Positions 1 through 12,026 of a DNA stretch of 64,000 nucleotides are shown in pieces (positions within the stretch are counted from its first letter, which is position 1; each line of letters begins with the position of its first letter). The position numbers were made by a program, and so were the translations under genes. The notes below the pieces were generated by a model, which saw only the letters and a list, made by a program, of their open reading frames with translations, was not told the origin of the DNA and did no database searches. Origin of the DNA: Margaritifera margaritifera (lineage: Eukaryota > Mollusca > Bivalvia > Unionida > Margaritiferidae); NCBI GenBank assembly GCA_029931535.1, contig JAQPZY010001695.1:1609001-1673000 (forward strand), in the 5' to 3' direction.

Positions 1-181
1 TATGATAAATGTAAATGGATTCTCGGAGGCACTGTTAACAGTTTGGGCGAATGTTAACAGTTTGGGCGAAAGTTTAAACTGGTAAACATACGGGTTGCCA
101 CCTAGCGAGGGCAAAGAGGATTTAATCTGTAAGTGTTACTTCAAATCATCAATATGATATGTATGTACGTGTATGTGTGTG

Positions 182-186
<5 letters not shown>

Positions 187-238
<52 letters not shown>
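187..238. repeat. (TA)n microsatellite
   Basis: Uninterrupted TA dinucleotides lie in the intron beyond the last visible exon. Tyr-Ile repeat reading frames across it are artefacts. The rest of 1-359 shows no recognisable element. Confidence 0.95.
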
Positions 239-242
<4 letters not shown>

Positions 243-359
243 ACGTTTTTGATCTTTCTGGGAGGGCTGTATTCGGAGGTAGCAGAGGTTATATCCTAAT
301 GTTAATGGGCTTGGGTAATGTATCTGATGTGAGAAAGATGTGTAAGGAATTATACCTAC

Positions 360-917
360 CTCCCAGAATTTCCATAGATTTTCTACTGTTACAGAATGGA
401 CAGGTGTGCTGCAGTTGCATCTTGTTTCTTCTCTATCGCTGATTGCAAATAGCCCATTGATCGTGTCTGTGGAAGATTTGTCACATTTGACACAAATATC
501 AAACTTGAAATTAGGAGAGATGCATGCAATAATGTCGGCCAGCGTGGAAGAGATAAGCTTTCTAACATCGCTGCAGAGTCTGTTGTCAGGATACTCTCTT
601 CTGCTGGAGTATCGGAGCATGGTTGCAAGAATAACATAGTCATTGAGAACCAGCAAAAGGCTGTGGCGTTTATCAACTTCAAACCCACAGCAGCCACTAT
701 AAAGGAGATACATCCCATCTTCCTTAGCCGGTTTCCACTTTGACAGGAAAGATGCAACTAGGCGATGGAACACCCCTACATGGATGAACTTCGTTTTGGA
801 CACAATGCAAAGGGTACTAGTTTTGGTCATGCCCTCACGAGGCTTTAGATTCTTAACATGGTCTGGTGCAGACTTGCAAATCACACAAGGAACCCAGTAG
901 TACTGGAGTTTTTTATC
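360..917 (-). CDS. Roc-COR gene, exon encoding C-terminal half of COR
   Basis: A 186-codon exon, phase 0 at both ends. The acceptor CAG precedes GATAAAAAA at 917; the donor is GAG/GTAGGT at 360 (a second possible GT lies 4 nt further on). Near its start it encodes LQYYWVPCVICKS, and further on VFHRLVASFLSKW, LYSGCCGFEVD and LLLVLNDYVI. These match the second half of COR in ROCO proteins, where a WVPCM-like strand is followed by the FHRLVA.C.KW helix and a beta hairpin. The frame stays open past the donor but runs into the (TA)n tract, so splicing at 360 is the sensible end. No kinase or other C-terminal domain is visible; any such domain lies outside the window. Confidence 0.88.
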
Positions 918-1216
918 CTGAAAAAATAAGGTGTGATAACAAAATTGTTATACATTTTGTCAAGATTTTGTTCTTCATATTTTTCCACCGGAAAAGATCA
1001 TGAATTCGTTCAATTAAAAAATATCGTTACTTTTTTGGTCAAAAATGATATTTTGTAAAGGTACGTAAATGAGTGAATATGGCTTTGATAGTATAGGATA
1101 CACTTTATCGTTCACTTTACTTTGGGGCATTATATTCATGGTTAATATCAAGCATAAAAACCATAACATTGGTATTGCACATACAAGCGTATCGTAAGTT
1201 GAAAACGCTACTGTTT

Positions 1217-1475
1217 TGGAGCAGCGGTAACTCAATTGGTAGAGCGTCGGACTAGTAATCCATGGATCACGGATTCAGTATCCACCTGGGCCATACCGTG
1301 TCAGCTGCCTCGGTGTGAATTTAAGAAAAGCACTTAGCTTCTATTTCCTCGACATGATCTAGCAAATAATATGTTCAAAATGTCATTAAAAACAAGCCAA
1401 CAAACTGTTTATGTGAAACTCCTAAGGAAACGCGCTATACAGATCCTGACTGCTTTGGAGAAGACAGCAAAGGCT
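1217..1475 (+). repeat. tRNA-derived SINE (tRNA-Thr-like head), degenerate
   Basis: The head resembles a tRNA: an A box TAACTCAATTGG at 1228-1239, an anticodon-arm-like stretch around GACTAGTAATC, and a decayed B box GGATTCAGTATCC at 1271-1283. The body contains TTTAAGAAAAGCACTTAGC, which resembles the conserved GCAAGGCACTTT core of many metazoan tRNA-SINEs. The 3' part has CGCGCTATACAGATCC, a common SINE tail motif. The right end is approximate. It sits in an intron of the Roc-COR gene, in the opposite orientation. Confidence 0.65.
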
Positions 1476-1826
1476 GGAAATCTAGATTGTTCGTTATGAT
1501 CCCTTAATTGATATTGGTATCCCGCACTTGTGTTCTTTAGAGAGCAATCATTATACAGATGTGAACATTGAAAAATCTGAATATAGGTAAATTAGGTTGG
1601 TAAATGATACAACGAGACAATACACTTACCTCTTCAAGATATAAAATTTAAGATTTAGAATGAAACAGTTTTGTTGTATTTTTTCTTCATTAAAAGTGTT
1701 CGTATTGGTATTGTATTTTATCAACGTGTTTGAGTTATGAAAGCAAAGCACGATATATTGAAAATACTTCTAAAATTTCTGATGTGAATGCAAAGAGCAA
1801 AAAGTGCTTTTGAGTGACAGTTTTAC

Positions 1827-1945
1827 CTCCACACCACCATCCGTTTCCACTGGTTTTGCAATGATGCTTAGCTCTTCCATCAAATCCAATAGATGGTCCC
1901 GGTTCTTTCGAAACTCTATATTTCCACTCTCTGACCAAAGACGGC
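1827..1945 (-). CDS. Roc-COR gene, COR exon
   Basis: A 119-nt exon, phase 1 to 0. The acceptor is ATTAAAAG/GCCGTC and the donor GGTGTGGAG/GTAAAA. It encodes GRLWSESGNIEFRKN followed by RDHLLDLMEELSIIAKP, the helical segment of COR (pattern LW....F....HLL.LME.L.II.KP). It joins in frame to the exon at 3197 upstream and the exon at 917 downstream. Confidence 0.85.
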
Positions 1946-3196
1946 CTTTTAATCAAATATCATAAGAAAAGAGAGTAGCTGGTTGCAATGAATGAAAAAA
2001 GAAAACCGTCAATAATGGTGTGATAAGATTGCAAAGCATAGTTTTGTCTGAACAGTTATTTGTTCCTTTTGATGCATCTATCAGTAAATTTAATGCTTGA
2101 GACTGAGGATAACAGTGACCGAGAAACTAATCCCAATGCTAAATAAGTTAAAATCACTGAAGTATAAAATTTACCTGTAGGTCACTAACATTTTGTTTTG
2201 TCTGACCACTCTAACTCCATATCACTCATTGTAAGTAATATTTTAAAACTCTACAAAACCTAACCTCACGAATATGAAAATGAAGCAAACTACAGCAGTC
2301 AATGAAACGTGACATATACACCATAGTCATCTACTTTTGTTGACTGGTGTAATCTTCATCATAAAGCATCTAGAGCTGGAGAGAGATGTGTTCTAATGCT
2401 ACAATTTACGTTTAAGCTTCAAACCCGGAGTAATAAAGTAGGGATTATATTGTAAACTTTATGAGAATGTGAGCTTTAGAATATTTGAAGACTTTAGGCA
2501 GATAATTGCTCAAACATCCATGACTGATGTGGATGCTTTTATAAGAACTTTCCTGAATCATAGCGGTGGAGAGCTTAAGTAGAGTCCGGTAATGGAGGAG
2601 AAGGTCTTAACGTGAACAACTTTTCAAACCACCTTTCTGTGTCCCCCAAAAAATGTCATAAAATTATAGTAAAGGGGTTATGATATGTCATGTTTACAAG
2701 CCTAATCATCAGAAATATACATATAAAGAAATGCCATTAGTGAATGTACGCATTTTGGATTTGTTTTAATTTGAGACTCCTCGCCTTAAATTTTCTTGGT
2801 TTGTTGCACTTTTCCTCAGTGAAGTAAATGAAAAATGTTACATATTAGCGTAAATTCTATGTACCAGTTTGAAACTATTCTTAGAAATTCTAGGAAATAG
2901 TAATATTTTAAAATGCAGCGATATCAACAGGTGGATATAACTGTAATCTGAAGAGATCGTTATATTCTGAAGTATGTGTGATGGAATGTAGATCAGCTGT
3001 GAAAAATGCAATATTTAAAGTCCAACTGTAAATGGTCCCAAGAATGATCTTCATACATATGATTTACAATCTTTAAATATATTTAACAAATCTTCGAAGC
3101 TGAACACAACATTTGTCATTTGTTGTTAAATGTTACAATTTAAAAAAAAAACATCATGCAATATATGCAAATAAATTCGTAGTTTGGTATTATTAC
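1946..3196. other. Intron, no recognised element
   Basis: AT-rich single-copy-looking sequence. I see no open frame longer than about 60 codons that matches a known family and no clear repeat. Confidence 0.6.
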
Positions 3197-3354
3197 CTAT
3201 GAGCGATTTGGTGAGCTGACCCGTGTCAATGAAATCGTACCACTCAGGATATATGTCTGGATCTTCAATGATATCACGGGGTGAAATTAGGATTCGCACG
3301 CCATCTATTAACCAATCTGGATCTAGTACAACCTTATCTCGCAGTTTCTCTGTG
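3197..3354 (-). CDS. Roc-COR gene, N-terminal COR exon
   Basis: A 158-nt exon, phase 2 to 1. The acceptor is TTTATAG/CACAGAG and the donor CTCATAG/GTAATA. It encodes TEKLRDKVVLDPDWLIDGVR, then ISPRDIIEDPD and a segment ending LTKSL. The VVLDP.WL.D..R.LI signature is diagnostic of COR, and with the preceding exon completes the GNI.FF motif that starts the domain. Confidence 0.9.
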
Positions 3355-4307
3355 CTATAAAGTCACAATTAAGGAAAAGATTTATGAAGTTTATAAAACT
3401 ATATTAACATTGTTACTATACAAGATGTACATGAAGATATTACTGAATCATTGATCGAATAAATACAAACTTTAAAGCCTGGAAAATTGGTGTGATTTTT
3501 ATTTGGACCTCATGCTGTGAAAAAGTATCTGAGATAGAGTTAAAACTTTAAAATTACAAGTGTGCTAGTAATTTTTGAATGTATTTAAAATATTGATAAT
3601 ATATATATATAAAAATATATAAAAGAAAAACGAGCAGAGAATTTACAAATGGAACACTACAAGTATAAAACGTCATAAATAGTCTAGAACAATCAAGATG
3701 GTGATCGATATATCGAGTGATGAATAGCTATGAAAGCAAGCTGTAAAGTTGACAAGGAAAAGTAAACAAATCGATTTATTGACTGAAAACAACTGGGATT
3801 GACTAACTATGAAATCTTCGTTTGAAGTCTTTGAAATCAATTCATCTCTTAACACTGAAAATTATTTAAATCTCGGGAACATATGGCATTTAGCTTAAAA
3901 TTGGAACTCTGATCTATGTTGATGAAACAACAGGCACATACTCATACATGGTAAAAACCAATAAGTATTTCCCTTTTGTAAAGTCATCAAAATAATTGTG
4001 TAGTGTTGGTTATTTGAGAAGAGAAAGTTTGACATAACTTGCATCTGAATCATGTACACAACTATAACCAGTGCGAAATACATCTAACGAATAAAACATC
4101 TACCCATTATACCACTACAAACATTCCAAGGTAATAATCGGAAAATGAACAGGCTGTCAAAACCTTCCCAATGATTTTCTATTTAATGTTTATAGAAAAA
4201 ATTGCTTATTTATGCCGAGTGATAAATATATCAACACTGTTACGCTGTGCACTGCTTAGACTGAATTCATATTGAATAATGTGGTTTACTAAAAAGAAGT
4301 TAGCTAC

Positions 4308-4429
4308 TTAAAAAACAAAATGTTTCCGAGATCGTGTTCAAATCTGAGAAAAACTTTCAATTCTTCTGGATTTTCAATCTTAACGTCACTGCAAGTGTTG
4401 ATTTCCTCCACACGACTGTACTCAATGAT
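4308..4429 (-). CDS. Roc-COR gene, Roc to COR junction exon
   Basis: A 122-nt exon, phase 0 to 2. The acceptor is TTCCATTCCAG/ATCATT and the donor TTTTTTAA/GTAGCT (a weaker donor context). It encodes IIEYSRVEEINTCSDVK and then LKVFLRFEHDLGNILF. The FL.F.HDLGNILFF stretch is the standard start of COR in ROCO proteins. Confidence 0.87.
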
Positions 4430-5508
4430 CTGGAATGGAAACAAAAACTACTGCTAAGAAATTAAAAATGGATATGCCATCTCAGCCGAACATATAAAGT
4501 TCGCGGCAATGCAATTGTAAAAACAGTAAATCATAAGATTATGAACTACCTGGGCTTGAAAAGGCAGTAACATGGAACTAATGATTCTGTCCTAAATAAT
4601 AAGAGATGTTTATTGGAACACGGCTTAGCCCCTTGAATAAATTTACACTATTCTATAAATATATACTTTAGATCAGTGTTAGAAAAAGACAATGTGTCCT
4701 TTATCTTTTCCCGTCATCTCTATATATTGCTAATTGCAAACATTCAAGGGATTGATATAACCACTTCCTTATCCATATATGTTAGTATTGACGTCAATCA
4801 ATGTAATAACCAATAAAAAGTCAATATTTGTTCATTTGAAGAAGTTATTTACTCTATTACTAGCATACCTTTAACTTAAAATCAATACAATATTTCATGA
4901 GAAAGAGTTGTAATGAAGATAATAATAAAATTGTCTTCGCAGTTTTCTGTGGTTTATTTAATAGTTCGGAAAATACATATGTTAATAATCTTAACTGGGA
5001 TTAGGTTCAAGTAAATCTTATATGTTTGCACAAGTAGGAAACTTACACAGTATTTTAACCTGTATTTTACATTTGTGTATGTAGTAACAATAATAAGTCT
5101 ATCCTGGGAAATTACTTTCATACCTACTGAATCCTCCTTAATGGCAGCTTTAGCTATGAGAGAAAATCCACAACAGATGATGGGCTGATGATTTGATGAT
5201 TCATGTGTTAAAATCGAACAGTTATTTATTTATTGTTCATTCAACAATCAGAATCTGTCGATTGATGCTTCTGCAGTAGTTTGTTTAATCCAATACCCTC
5301 ATAATGTCTTTTTTTCTTTTTTCTTTTTTTTTTCTGACCATTAGAAAAGAAGAGTATCCTGGTTCGTACTACGAAACAAAAAGATTATAGGTCGGTGATT
5401 TCGTTTCATGAGAGGACTCCTGTCATCTGTCTTTAAATTAGATTCTAAATATAAAAACAAAAATCAAATACAAGTGTATCTTAATCTATGATCAAATATA
5501 ATATATAC
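4430..5508. other. Intron, no recognised element
   Basis: AT-rich sequence with a short T-rich tract near 5310-5335. I see no gene or identifiable mobile element. Confidence 0.55.
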
Positions 5509-5757
5509 TTTTTCTCCCCTTTGTCGTAACGCCATCAGTTTTTCTTCAAGAGTCAACCATCTTCCCGGTATTTCTTCACCCCAGTAGTCTTGTTTTTGAG
5601 CTAACTGAACTATTTTCAGTTTCAGTGCATCAAAATCAGCGTCTGATCCAAAATTGCTGATAGAAACATATCCTTTCAATAGAAAACGTAGGGGCCTCTC
5701 CTTCAATATCCTTCTCACACCGTGAAAATACTCATCCTTTATTTTCGCATTCTCTCC
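5509..5757 (-). CDS. Roc-COR gene, exon after Roc G4
   Basis: An 83-codon exon, phase 0 at both ends. The acceptor is TTTTAAAG/GGAGAG and the donor GGAGAAAAA/GTATAT. It starts GENAKIKDEYFHGVRRIL and ends in PGRWLTLEEKLMALRQRG. The W..LE..L..L...G segment is the linker helix between the Roc GTPase and COR seen in ROCO proteins. Confidence 0.85.
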
Positions 5758-6846
5758 CTTTAAAATACATGAACAAAATTACTCTTAACTCAAGAAACAA
5801 ATATTACATTACTCGGCCATAAATTACCAATAAAAAGCAGCGCTTTTAAACCTTCACCAAACCAAATGTTGTATTCCCTAAACTATTACAAATTTATCTA
5901 AACTTAGTTTCAGAGCAAAGAATGCTCCAAATCTGTGTTTTCAGCACAATAAGATCCTAATAACAGTATATTCTAGGAATCACTGTAAACTCATTACAAT
6001 GTACTAAGTGAATCATGTGCATATCTGTATAGTCATGATCATGATCTAAACTATCCAGCCAGTACATTTTAATGTGTGAGAATAATTACAGTGGCACACA
6101 TTTTTTTTTGTGTGTGATAAGTAGGATGGTTCATGATCAGATGAATTAATAAAACACTCGCCGGACTTTACTATCTATATATAGCCATACATATTATGGG
6201 AGGGGTATAAACAACCATTATTACGTTTTTCCTCATTTATACACAATATGTCACTGCCATTATAACTGCTATCAAAATATCCTATGGTATTGACAAATAC
6301 CTTGAAGGAACGCTGCAATGATTTTAGAAATGATAAGGATGTAAGCCCCATCCTCATTATGAGAAAGGTAACTAGAAGAGTATAAAATAAATAATTATTT
6401 ATATTTATGCATCCAAACAATCGCCACATGAACCTTCCATGTATTTTTATTTTTACTGTCTTTATCCGATTATTGACAACTCCATTTTATGCATTTAAGG
6501 CCCATTTCCTTAAGGATGGAAAAATTTTATATTTAATAAGTTCGTCAAACAATTTATACGGAATTAATGGAACCAAGTATATTAATTGCGCCAGTAATCT
6601 ACAATTAAATCTTTGAGAGAATAAATTTCGCATGTTCATAATCTTGGAATGCCCGGCAATAGTTTACAAAAATACTTGCCATATGTGACATCAAGACGTT
6701 ATATTCCTAGAGAGCTATTACATAATAACCCTACTGGATTATGATAATAGATAAGGTAAAATCGACAGTCTCCTATGTAAAAGACACAGTTTATTATATA
6801 TTTAGCTAAAGTTTGTACATATGTATGTTCAGCACTGTTCAGATAC
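5758..6846. other. Intron, no recognised element
   Basis: AT-rich intron of the Roc-COR gene. Short open frames here (60-85 codons on both strands) have no recognisable motif and show no sign of splicing into the gene. Confidence 0.55.
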
Positions 6847-7022
6847 CTCTGGTATTTTGTCTGAATGTGTTGCAACCAGAATCACAGGAGGGTATTTTGC
6901 TGTTCCATCAAAATTGTGTTCATTGTTTTCTGTTTCTCGCTGAGTACTTCCATCACACTGTGGACTTGAGTCAGTTGGTATGCCATGAGAATATATGGAA
7001 TTAAGCCAATAGACAGCATAGT
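6847..7022 (-). CDS. Roc-COR gene, Roc exon with G4 motif
   Basis: A 176-nt exon, phase 1 to 0. The acceptor is TTATTTTGCAG/ACTATG and the donor ATACCAGAG/GTATCT. It encodes DYAVYWLNSIYSH at its start and PPVILVATHSDKIP at its end. THSD is the THxD G4 guanine-specificity motif of Roc domains. Confidence 0.9.
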
Positions 7023-7490
7023 CTGCAAAATAAGAAAACAAACTGTACGCAGATTGAGGGCCCCTAAATGGACCTAATTTTTACTGCTCACATGAAATAT
7101 TTTTCTTCTCGAGCTCAGTAAATCTTTAACGAAATGAAGTACAGTTTTACTAAATCCTGAGCAAATTATGAATGCTGCTGAGATTGCTATAAAAGTTTAC
7201 ATTAATATCTTACTCTAAGAATGTGAACGACAACATGCACTTTACCATATATTCATATACTTCAAAAGGCGCAGGTTTCTTTGTTTTCAAAAATGTATAG
7301 TACAAATGTTCTTTAGAGGAATGATTTGCAAGCGAGAGATTATACAACAAGGGCGATATATTGTGATATGAGCAATCCGTTTTACCATTTGATTCACACA
7401 GGAAAAATTAACAGTAAAACCTGGTACAAGAACCAGGTTAAAGTGATCGAATTGGTAGCATATATATTCCTGGAAATGTCATGTAGATAG

Positions 7491-7493
<3 letters not shown>

Positions 7494-7555
<62 letters not shown>

Positions 7556-7570
7556 CATATATATATACAC

Positions 7571-7629
<59 letters not shown>

Positions 7630-7644
7630 TACATATATATATAT

Positions 7645-7704
<60 letters not shown>
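7494..7704. repeat. Compound (TA)n/(CA)n microsatellite
   Basis: Three TA blocks are separated by ACACATACATATATA-type spacers, in the intron between the G4 and G3 exons. Tyr-Ile reading frames across it are artefacts. Confidence 0.95.
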
Positions 7705-7706
<2 letters not shown>

Positions 7707-9097
7707 CAGTTAGAAAATCAAGTACAGATAGATAGATGAATGATATATATGCCTATACACATACATGGTAATGATGGAAACCCAAGTTAGAATTGTTGGT
7801 TTTAGCATGCAACTTTGGAGACATGTAGCACGTGGTGCACGGAAGGAAACATGCAGAAATTTTGTCTTCAAAATCACTATATCTTTAATGATATTCGACC
7901 GTTAGTACAATATACTAATATTCAAATTTTCATTTTTTTATCTGTCAGTGTCAAATTGGATACCTTAATGAAACTGATATCATTTTGTAAAGTAAATGAT
8001 ATATCAGAAAAGAAACAGAGCAGACATACACACGTTACGTGACCAAGACACTTTATACGCATTACAGCAAAATCCATAGTACAGACAAATCGTCATTGTG
8101 TTCAGCAGATATCTAGTATAATACAGCAGAGTCCAAGGAGACCAAATTAGTAACAACTGTTTACAGGTTGTTGCTATTTAGGGATTCTTGCTAGAAAAGT
8201 GTTGACTGTAAGTATCTATATTCATAACTGATAGTATAGTCAAATCACGAAATACTGACAGGCGCGGAACAATTGAGTAATATTTAAGGAACTCGCTAAA
8301 GGGTAAAACAGTAGGAATTGTTCGCTTTAGAACTCAATTTGAAGTACAAATATATCCTGTATTAAAATGAAAGATTAAATTGAAAAGAAGTCTCCTAATT
8401 TGCAAACACAACTCATGCAGAAATCTTAATGTCAGATTCATATTCTCAATGTACAAAAACAAAAATTAGAGGAAAAGGAATGTGTTAGCAAATATAAGCA
8501 AAATCTACTCTGTTCAATCCAAGTGTCTGCCAGAAATCCAAAGGTGCAATACCTTTATAATATCATTTATCTGTCTTTTAAAGCAAGTGCGCCTATGGGG
8601 GTAACGTAAAAGTAAACTCAAAATGTCAAACCCATCAAACAATACCATTATTTTTCTATGTGTCTCTTAATTAAAGAAATATTCCTTGATCAGTGAATAC
8701 AGGCAAAAAACTTCTGCGTAACTATCCAGTTAGGAAGGCAGCACTTTAACATCGATCTAGCTCTTGTACAAAACATCTGTATACAATAGTCCACTCTGAG
8801 TTATAATCAAGCAGCGAAGGCATACGATAAGATATTCCTGATGTACTGTTCCGGTATGAAATTGGTTAACATGCATTATAAATATGTTGGTGCTATAAAA
8901 GCAGGTAATCATTTATATTTCACTTGCTATTTCATTTCTAAATTATACTTTCTAATAGTATTTTACAATCAAACTTTATTTTTTACATCAATTGACAACT
9001 TAACACATCCAATACTTTCGATGGCGCAGAATGATTGTTTGAGATGGTCTCCAAGGTGGATGACTGCGGTACAACCACGGAGTGAAGTCAAGCAATA
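7705..9097. other. Intron, no recognised element
   Basis: AT-rich intronic sequence without a recognisable gene or repeat. Confidence 0.5.
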
Positions 9098-9175
9098 GGC
9101 CCGTGAAGGGACTGATACTCTACTGACCAAAAGGAATTCGTAGAAATCCACGAAAACTCTGTTTTTCCCTTCCTG
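9098..9175 (+). mobile_element. Short fragment shared with the DIRS element at 48.1 kb
   Basis: GAAGGGACTGATACTCTACT and the following bases, through TGAGTGTTGAAA, match 48,130-48,220 inside the decayed DIRS-type element at about 75% by eye. At both loci a degenerate 145-bp tandem repeat follows. Confidence 0.45.
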
Positions 9176-9699
9176 TTTTCATTTCAACTGATGAGTGTTG
9201 AAACCATATATGATATTCCTCAGAAACTCTCAACATACCAAATTTGGGAACAACTAGAAATGTGCTTATTGAATACGGATGTCCCAACATGGTGCCTGAA
9301 ATGAATTAGCGCAAAATTTAGCCAAGATGTGACAGACAGATGGACAAAAATATGGGCAAGAGTGACACAGTATACCTTGAAGCTGTCGTGGAGGGAAAAT
9401 AAAAATAGTTCCCTATATGTTTGAGTTAGCATGTTAATAAGATAAGCGCAGTGAAGAAAACAAAATCTTTGTCATGACCTTTGACACTGAACCTGATATC
9501 ACTGATAGAAGATCCCCGAACTCTTCTCATATATCGTCAAGATATACCCATAAACTAATTTTGTTTAAATCCATGATTAATTTTATTTTGACTTTCTGCA
9601 TTTACTTGACATTATAATTCAGAAACACAAATTATTGAACTTGTATCTTAAGATGTTCTTCAGATAAATGCACAACTTGTTTTGAAACAAAATCCATTC

Positions 9700-11290
9700 A
9701 AACTGCGTTATCATGTTCACAAGCCGTTACAGATAAAAACCTAAGTCAAGACATTTGACATATGCATACATTGACCTTTAGGTCTGGTGTTCAGATCTGC
9801 ACCAGTTTCAATCAGGATCAATTACATATTACAATAACTGTTGTAGTGTAAACACCGTGCTAATGCCAACATTTATTACAGAAGCGTAGTGATAACAAAA
9901 CTACTGAGATCAGCCCAAGTGTTATTCCGGACCAGCTACATATTATGAATGTGTAGGAGGGGTGGCTGTAACAAGAGTTTCAAGCTGGCTACCATAGCAG
10001 CTATTTTGTGAGATCAGATCAACAATATTTTTCAATGGATCAACTACATATAGTAACAAGTATTTTAGTGAAAAGCCCATGTCGATCTGATCAGCCATTC
10101 AATAGGCGTGGCAATAACAAGCTTTTCAAAATGGGAGCAATATTAGGTTAGATCGGAACCATTTTTATTTATTATTTAGGAGGAACAGCATACTATAGCT
10201 AAGTCTTTTAGAGAAAATCACCATGTGAATGCGACCATTCATTGAGGAGCAGCAACCATTACAAGATTTTCAATAAAGCCATCGCATCAGCCATTATTGA
10301 AGGTCAGATTGACAACAGTGGATCAGCTACATACAGTAAGACGTGTTTTAGTGAAATCCGATGTCGATATGATAGTCCGTGCAAGAAGAGTAACACTAAT
10401 AAGATTTCAAGATGGATGTCATGTCGGGCATACCGAAGGCCAAATAGATGCCATTTTCATTTGAACCAACTAGATATCATCAGAAGTCATTTAGTGAAAA
10501 CCCCTCGTCAATAAGACCATTCCGAAGAAAGAAGTAACAATACAATATTCAATGGTGGCCATTTTGGATACATCATAAAAACAATTTTCATTTAGGATCA
10601 ACCATGTTGGAGGTCAGACCGAAAACAATTTCATATAGGAAGAATTACGTATAATAAGAAGTATTTTAGTGAAAACCTCATATTGATACGACTACCATTT
10701 CAGGAACTGTAGCAATAATAAGATTTTCAAAATGGCCACGGTGGCAACCATATTGGACATATCAAGACAATTTTTATTTTGGACCAACTATATATCATAT
10801 GAAGTCTTTAAATGAAAACCAATGTCGAAATGACCATCCGGTCAGGTGAAGTAGCAATAACAAGACTTTTTAGATTGCTAATGTGGCGGTTTTGTTGGAA
10901 GTCAGATCGGCACGATTTTCATTTACAGTGAATTACATATCCATATTGATAGAACAATTCGTTCAGTAGACTTAGCGATAAAGACATTTTTAAGATGGCT
11001 ACCATGTAAACAACGTTGGAGGTCAACTAAATATCATAACAAGTATTTTAATGAAAATCCTTCTTTGATATGACCATCCGATGAGAAGTTGCTATAAAAA
11101 GATTTTATAGACTTCTCCCATGTCGGCAATATTTTCTGTCCGAGGATCGTCTTGTTCATGCAGAACAAGTTAGAGCTCAAGATAAAACTGTGTGCCAAGT
11201 TCCATGACTTTTCTCCAAGTTGTTGAGGAGGAGTTGCGATAGGAAACAACTGCTAACTGATGAAGGACAACGGATGAACGACAGACGCAG
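9700..11290. repeat. Degenerate tandem repeat, unit about 140-150 bp
   Basis: About ten diverged units each contain versions of GATAACAAGATTTTCAAGATGG, TCGGCACCATTTTCATTTAGG, ACTAGATATCATAAGAAGT and TGAAAACC.ATGTCGATA. The array ends with GTGCCAAGTTCCATGACTTT followed by a GACAGACGCAGGACCATC tail, similar to the end of the second array at 48.2-49.5 kb. Open frames here are by-products. Confidence 0.75.
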
Positions 11291-11489
11291 GACCATCATG
11301 TAAGCTCTTCTGGTCTTCAACCAGTACAGCCAAATACCTTGAATGAATGACTACTTCCTCTTGTATATGCTATTGACAAGGGATGAAACTGAGACAACAA
11401 TGTGCAAAGTGAGGTTGTTACAACCGTATTATCGAGAGCTATTAGGATAAGGTTATCCATGATTATCAAAGAACCCTGATATCACTTAC

Positions 11490-12026
11490 CTTTTATACTG
11501 CTCTCCATGTTCCTATATAAATTCAGGCTGCATATATCTTCTCTAACCATGTCATCTAAAGACTTGCTCATGTCTGTGACAAGGAGATAAATGGTTCGCC
11601 AGGACATGAATGTCTGGTGAGTCGTATAGAAGACAAACTGCCCGGCAAAATCTAGCATGGTGACATAGCAGAAGATCTCTTTTGAATGTTTTATAGTTCC
11701 ATATTTTGTCACAAACCCATGCAATTCTGAACGGTTCCTGATCTCATTTGAATCAAATTTTGACATTTCTTTATTAGGTTCTAAAGACACTGGAATAGCT
11801 CTAAGGATGGAAAATGTATCCGTTCCTTCTTGTTGAATGCCTCCTTTCGGGTCTTGTTCTACATTAGAGACAAGATGTTGGGTGCTGTTCTTTTCTTCTT
11901 GACTCACGTCGTCCTTTGAGTTTTGATTCCTGTTTTCAACATGCTTAGAGAACATATTCACAAGGAGTTGACCATTATCCGGAACGCGGTGTTCTGAAAT
12001 TAGCAATGCATTCGTCCAAAAAGTCT
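11490..12026 (-). CDS. Roc-COR gene, Roc exon with G3 DFAGQ motif
   Basis: A 179-codon exon, phase 1 at both ends. The acceptor is ATGTCAG/AGACTT; the nearer-looking AG at 12034 would break the frame. The donor is ATAAAAG/GTAAGTG. It encodes a polar, Gln/Asn/Glu-rich insertion of about 90 residues and then the conserved core FCYVTMLDFAGQFVFYTTHQ, followed by WRTIYLLVTDMSKSLDD. DFAGQ is the Roc-type switch II (G3) motif. The long low-complexity insert between G1 and G3 is unusual for a compact GTPase fold and is probably a surface loop. Confidence 0.9.

Noticed and set aside
141..884. Single 247-codon minus-strand gene ending in a Tyr-Ile tail
   Set aside because: The Tyr-Ile tail is (TA)n microsatellite. 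Splice signals and ROCO family pattern end the exon at 360 and extend its start to 917.
1228..1300. Functional tRNA-Thr gene
   Set aside because: The B box is degenerate, stems do not pair cleanly, and a SINE body follows.
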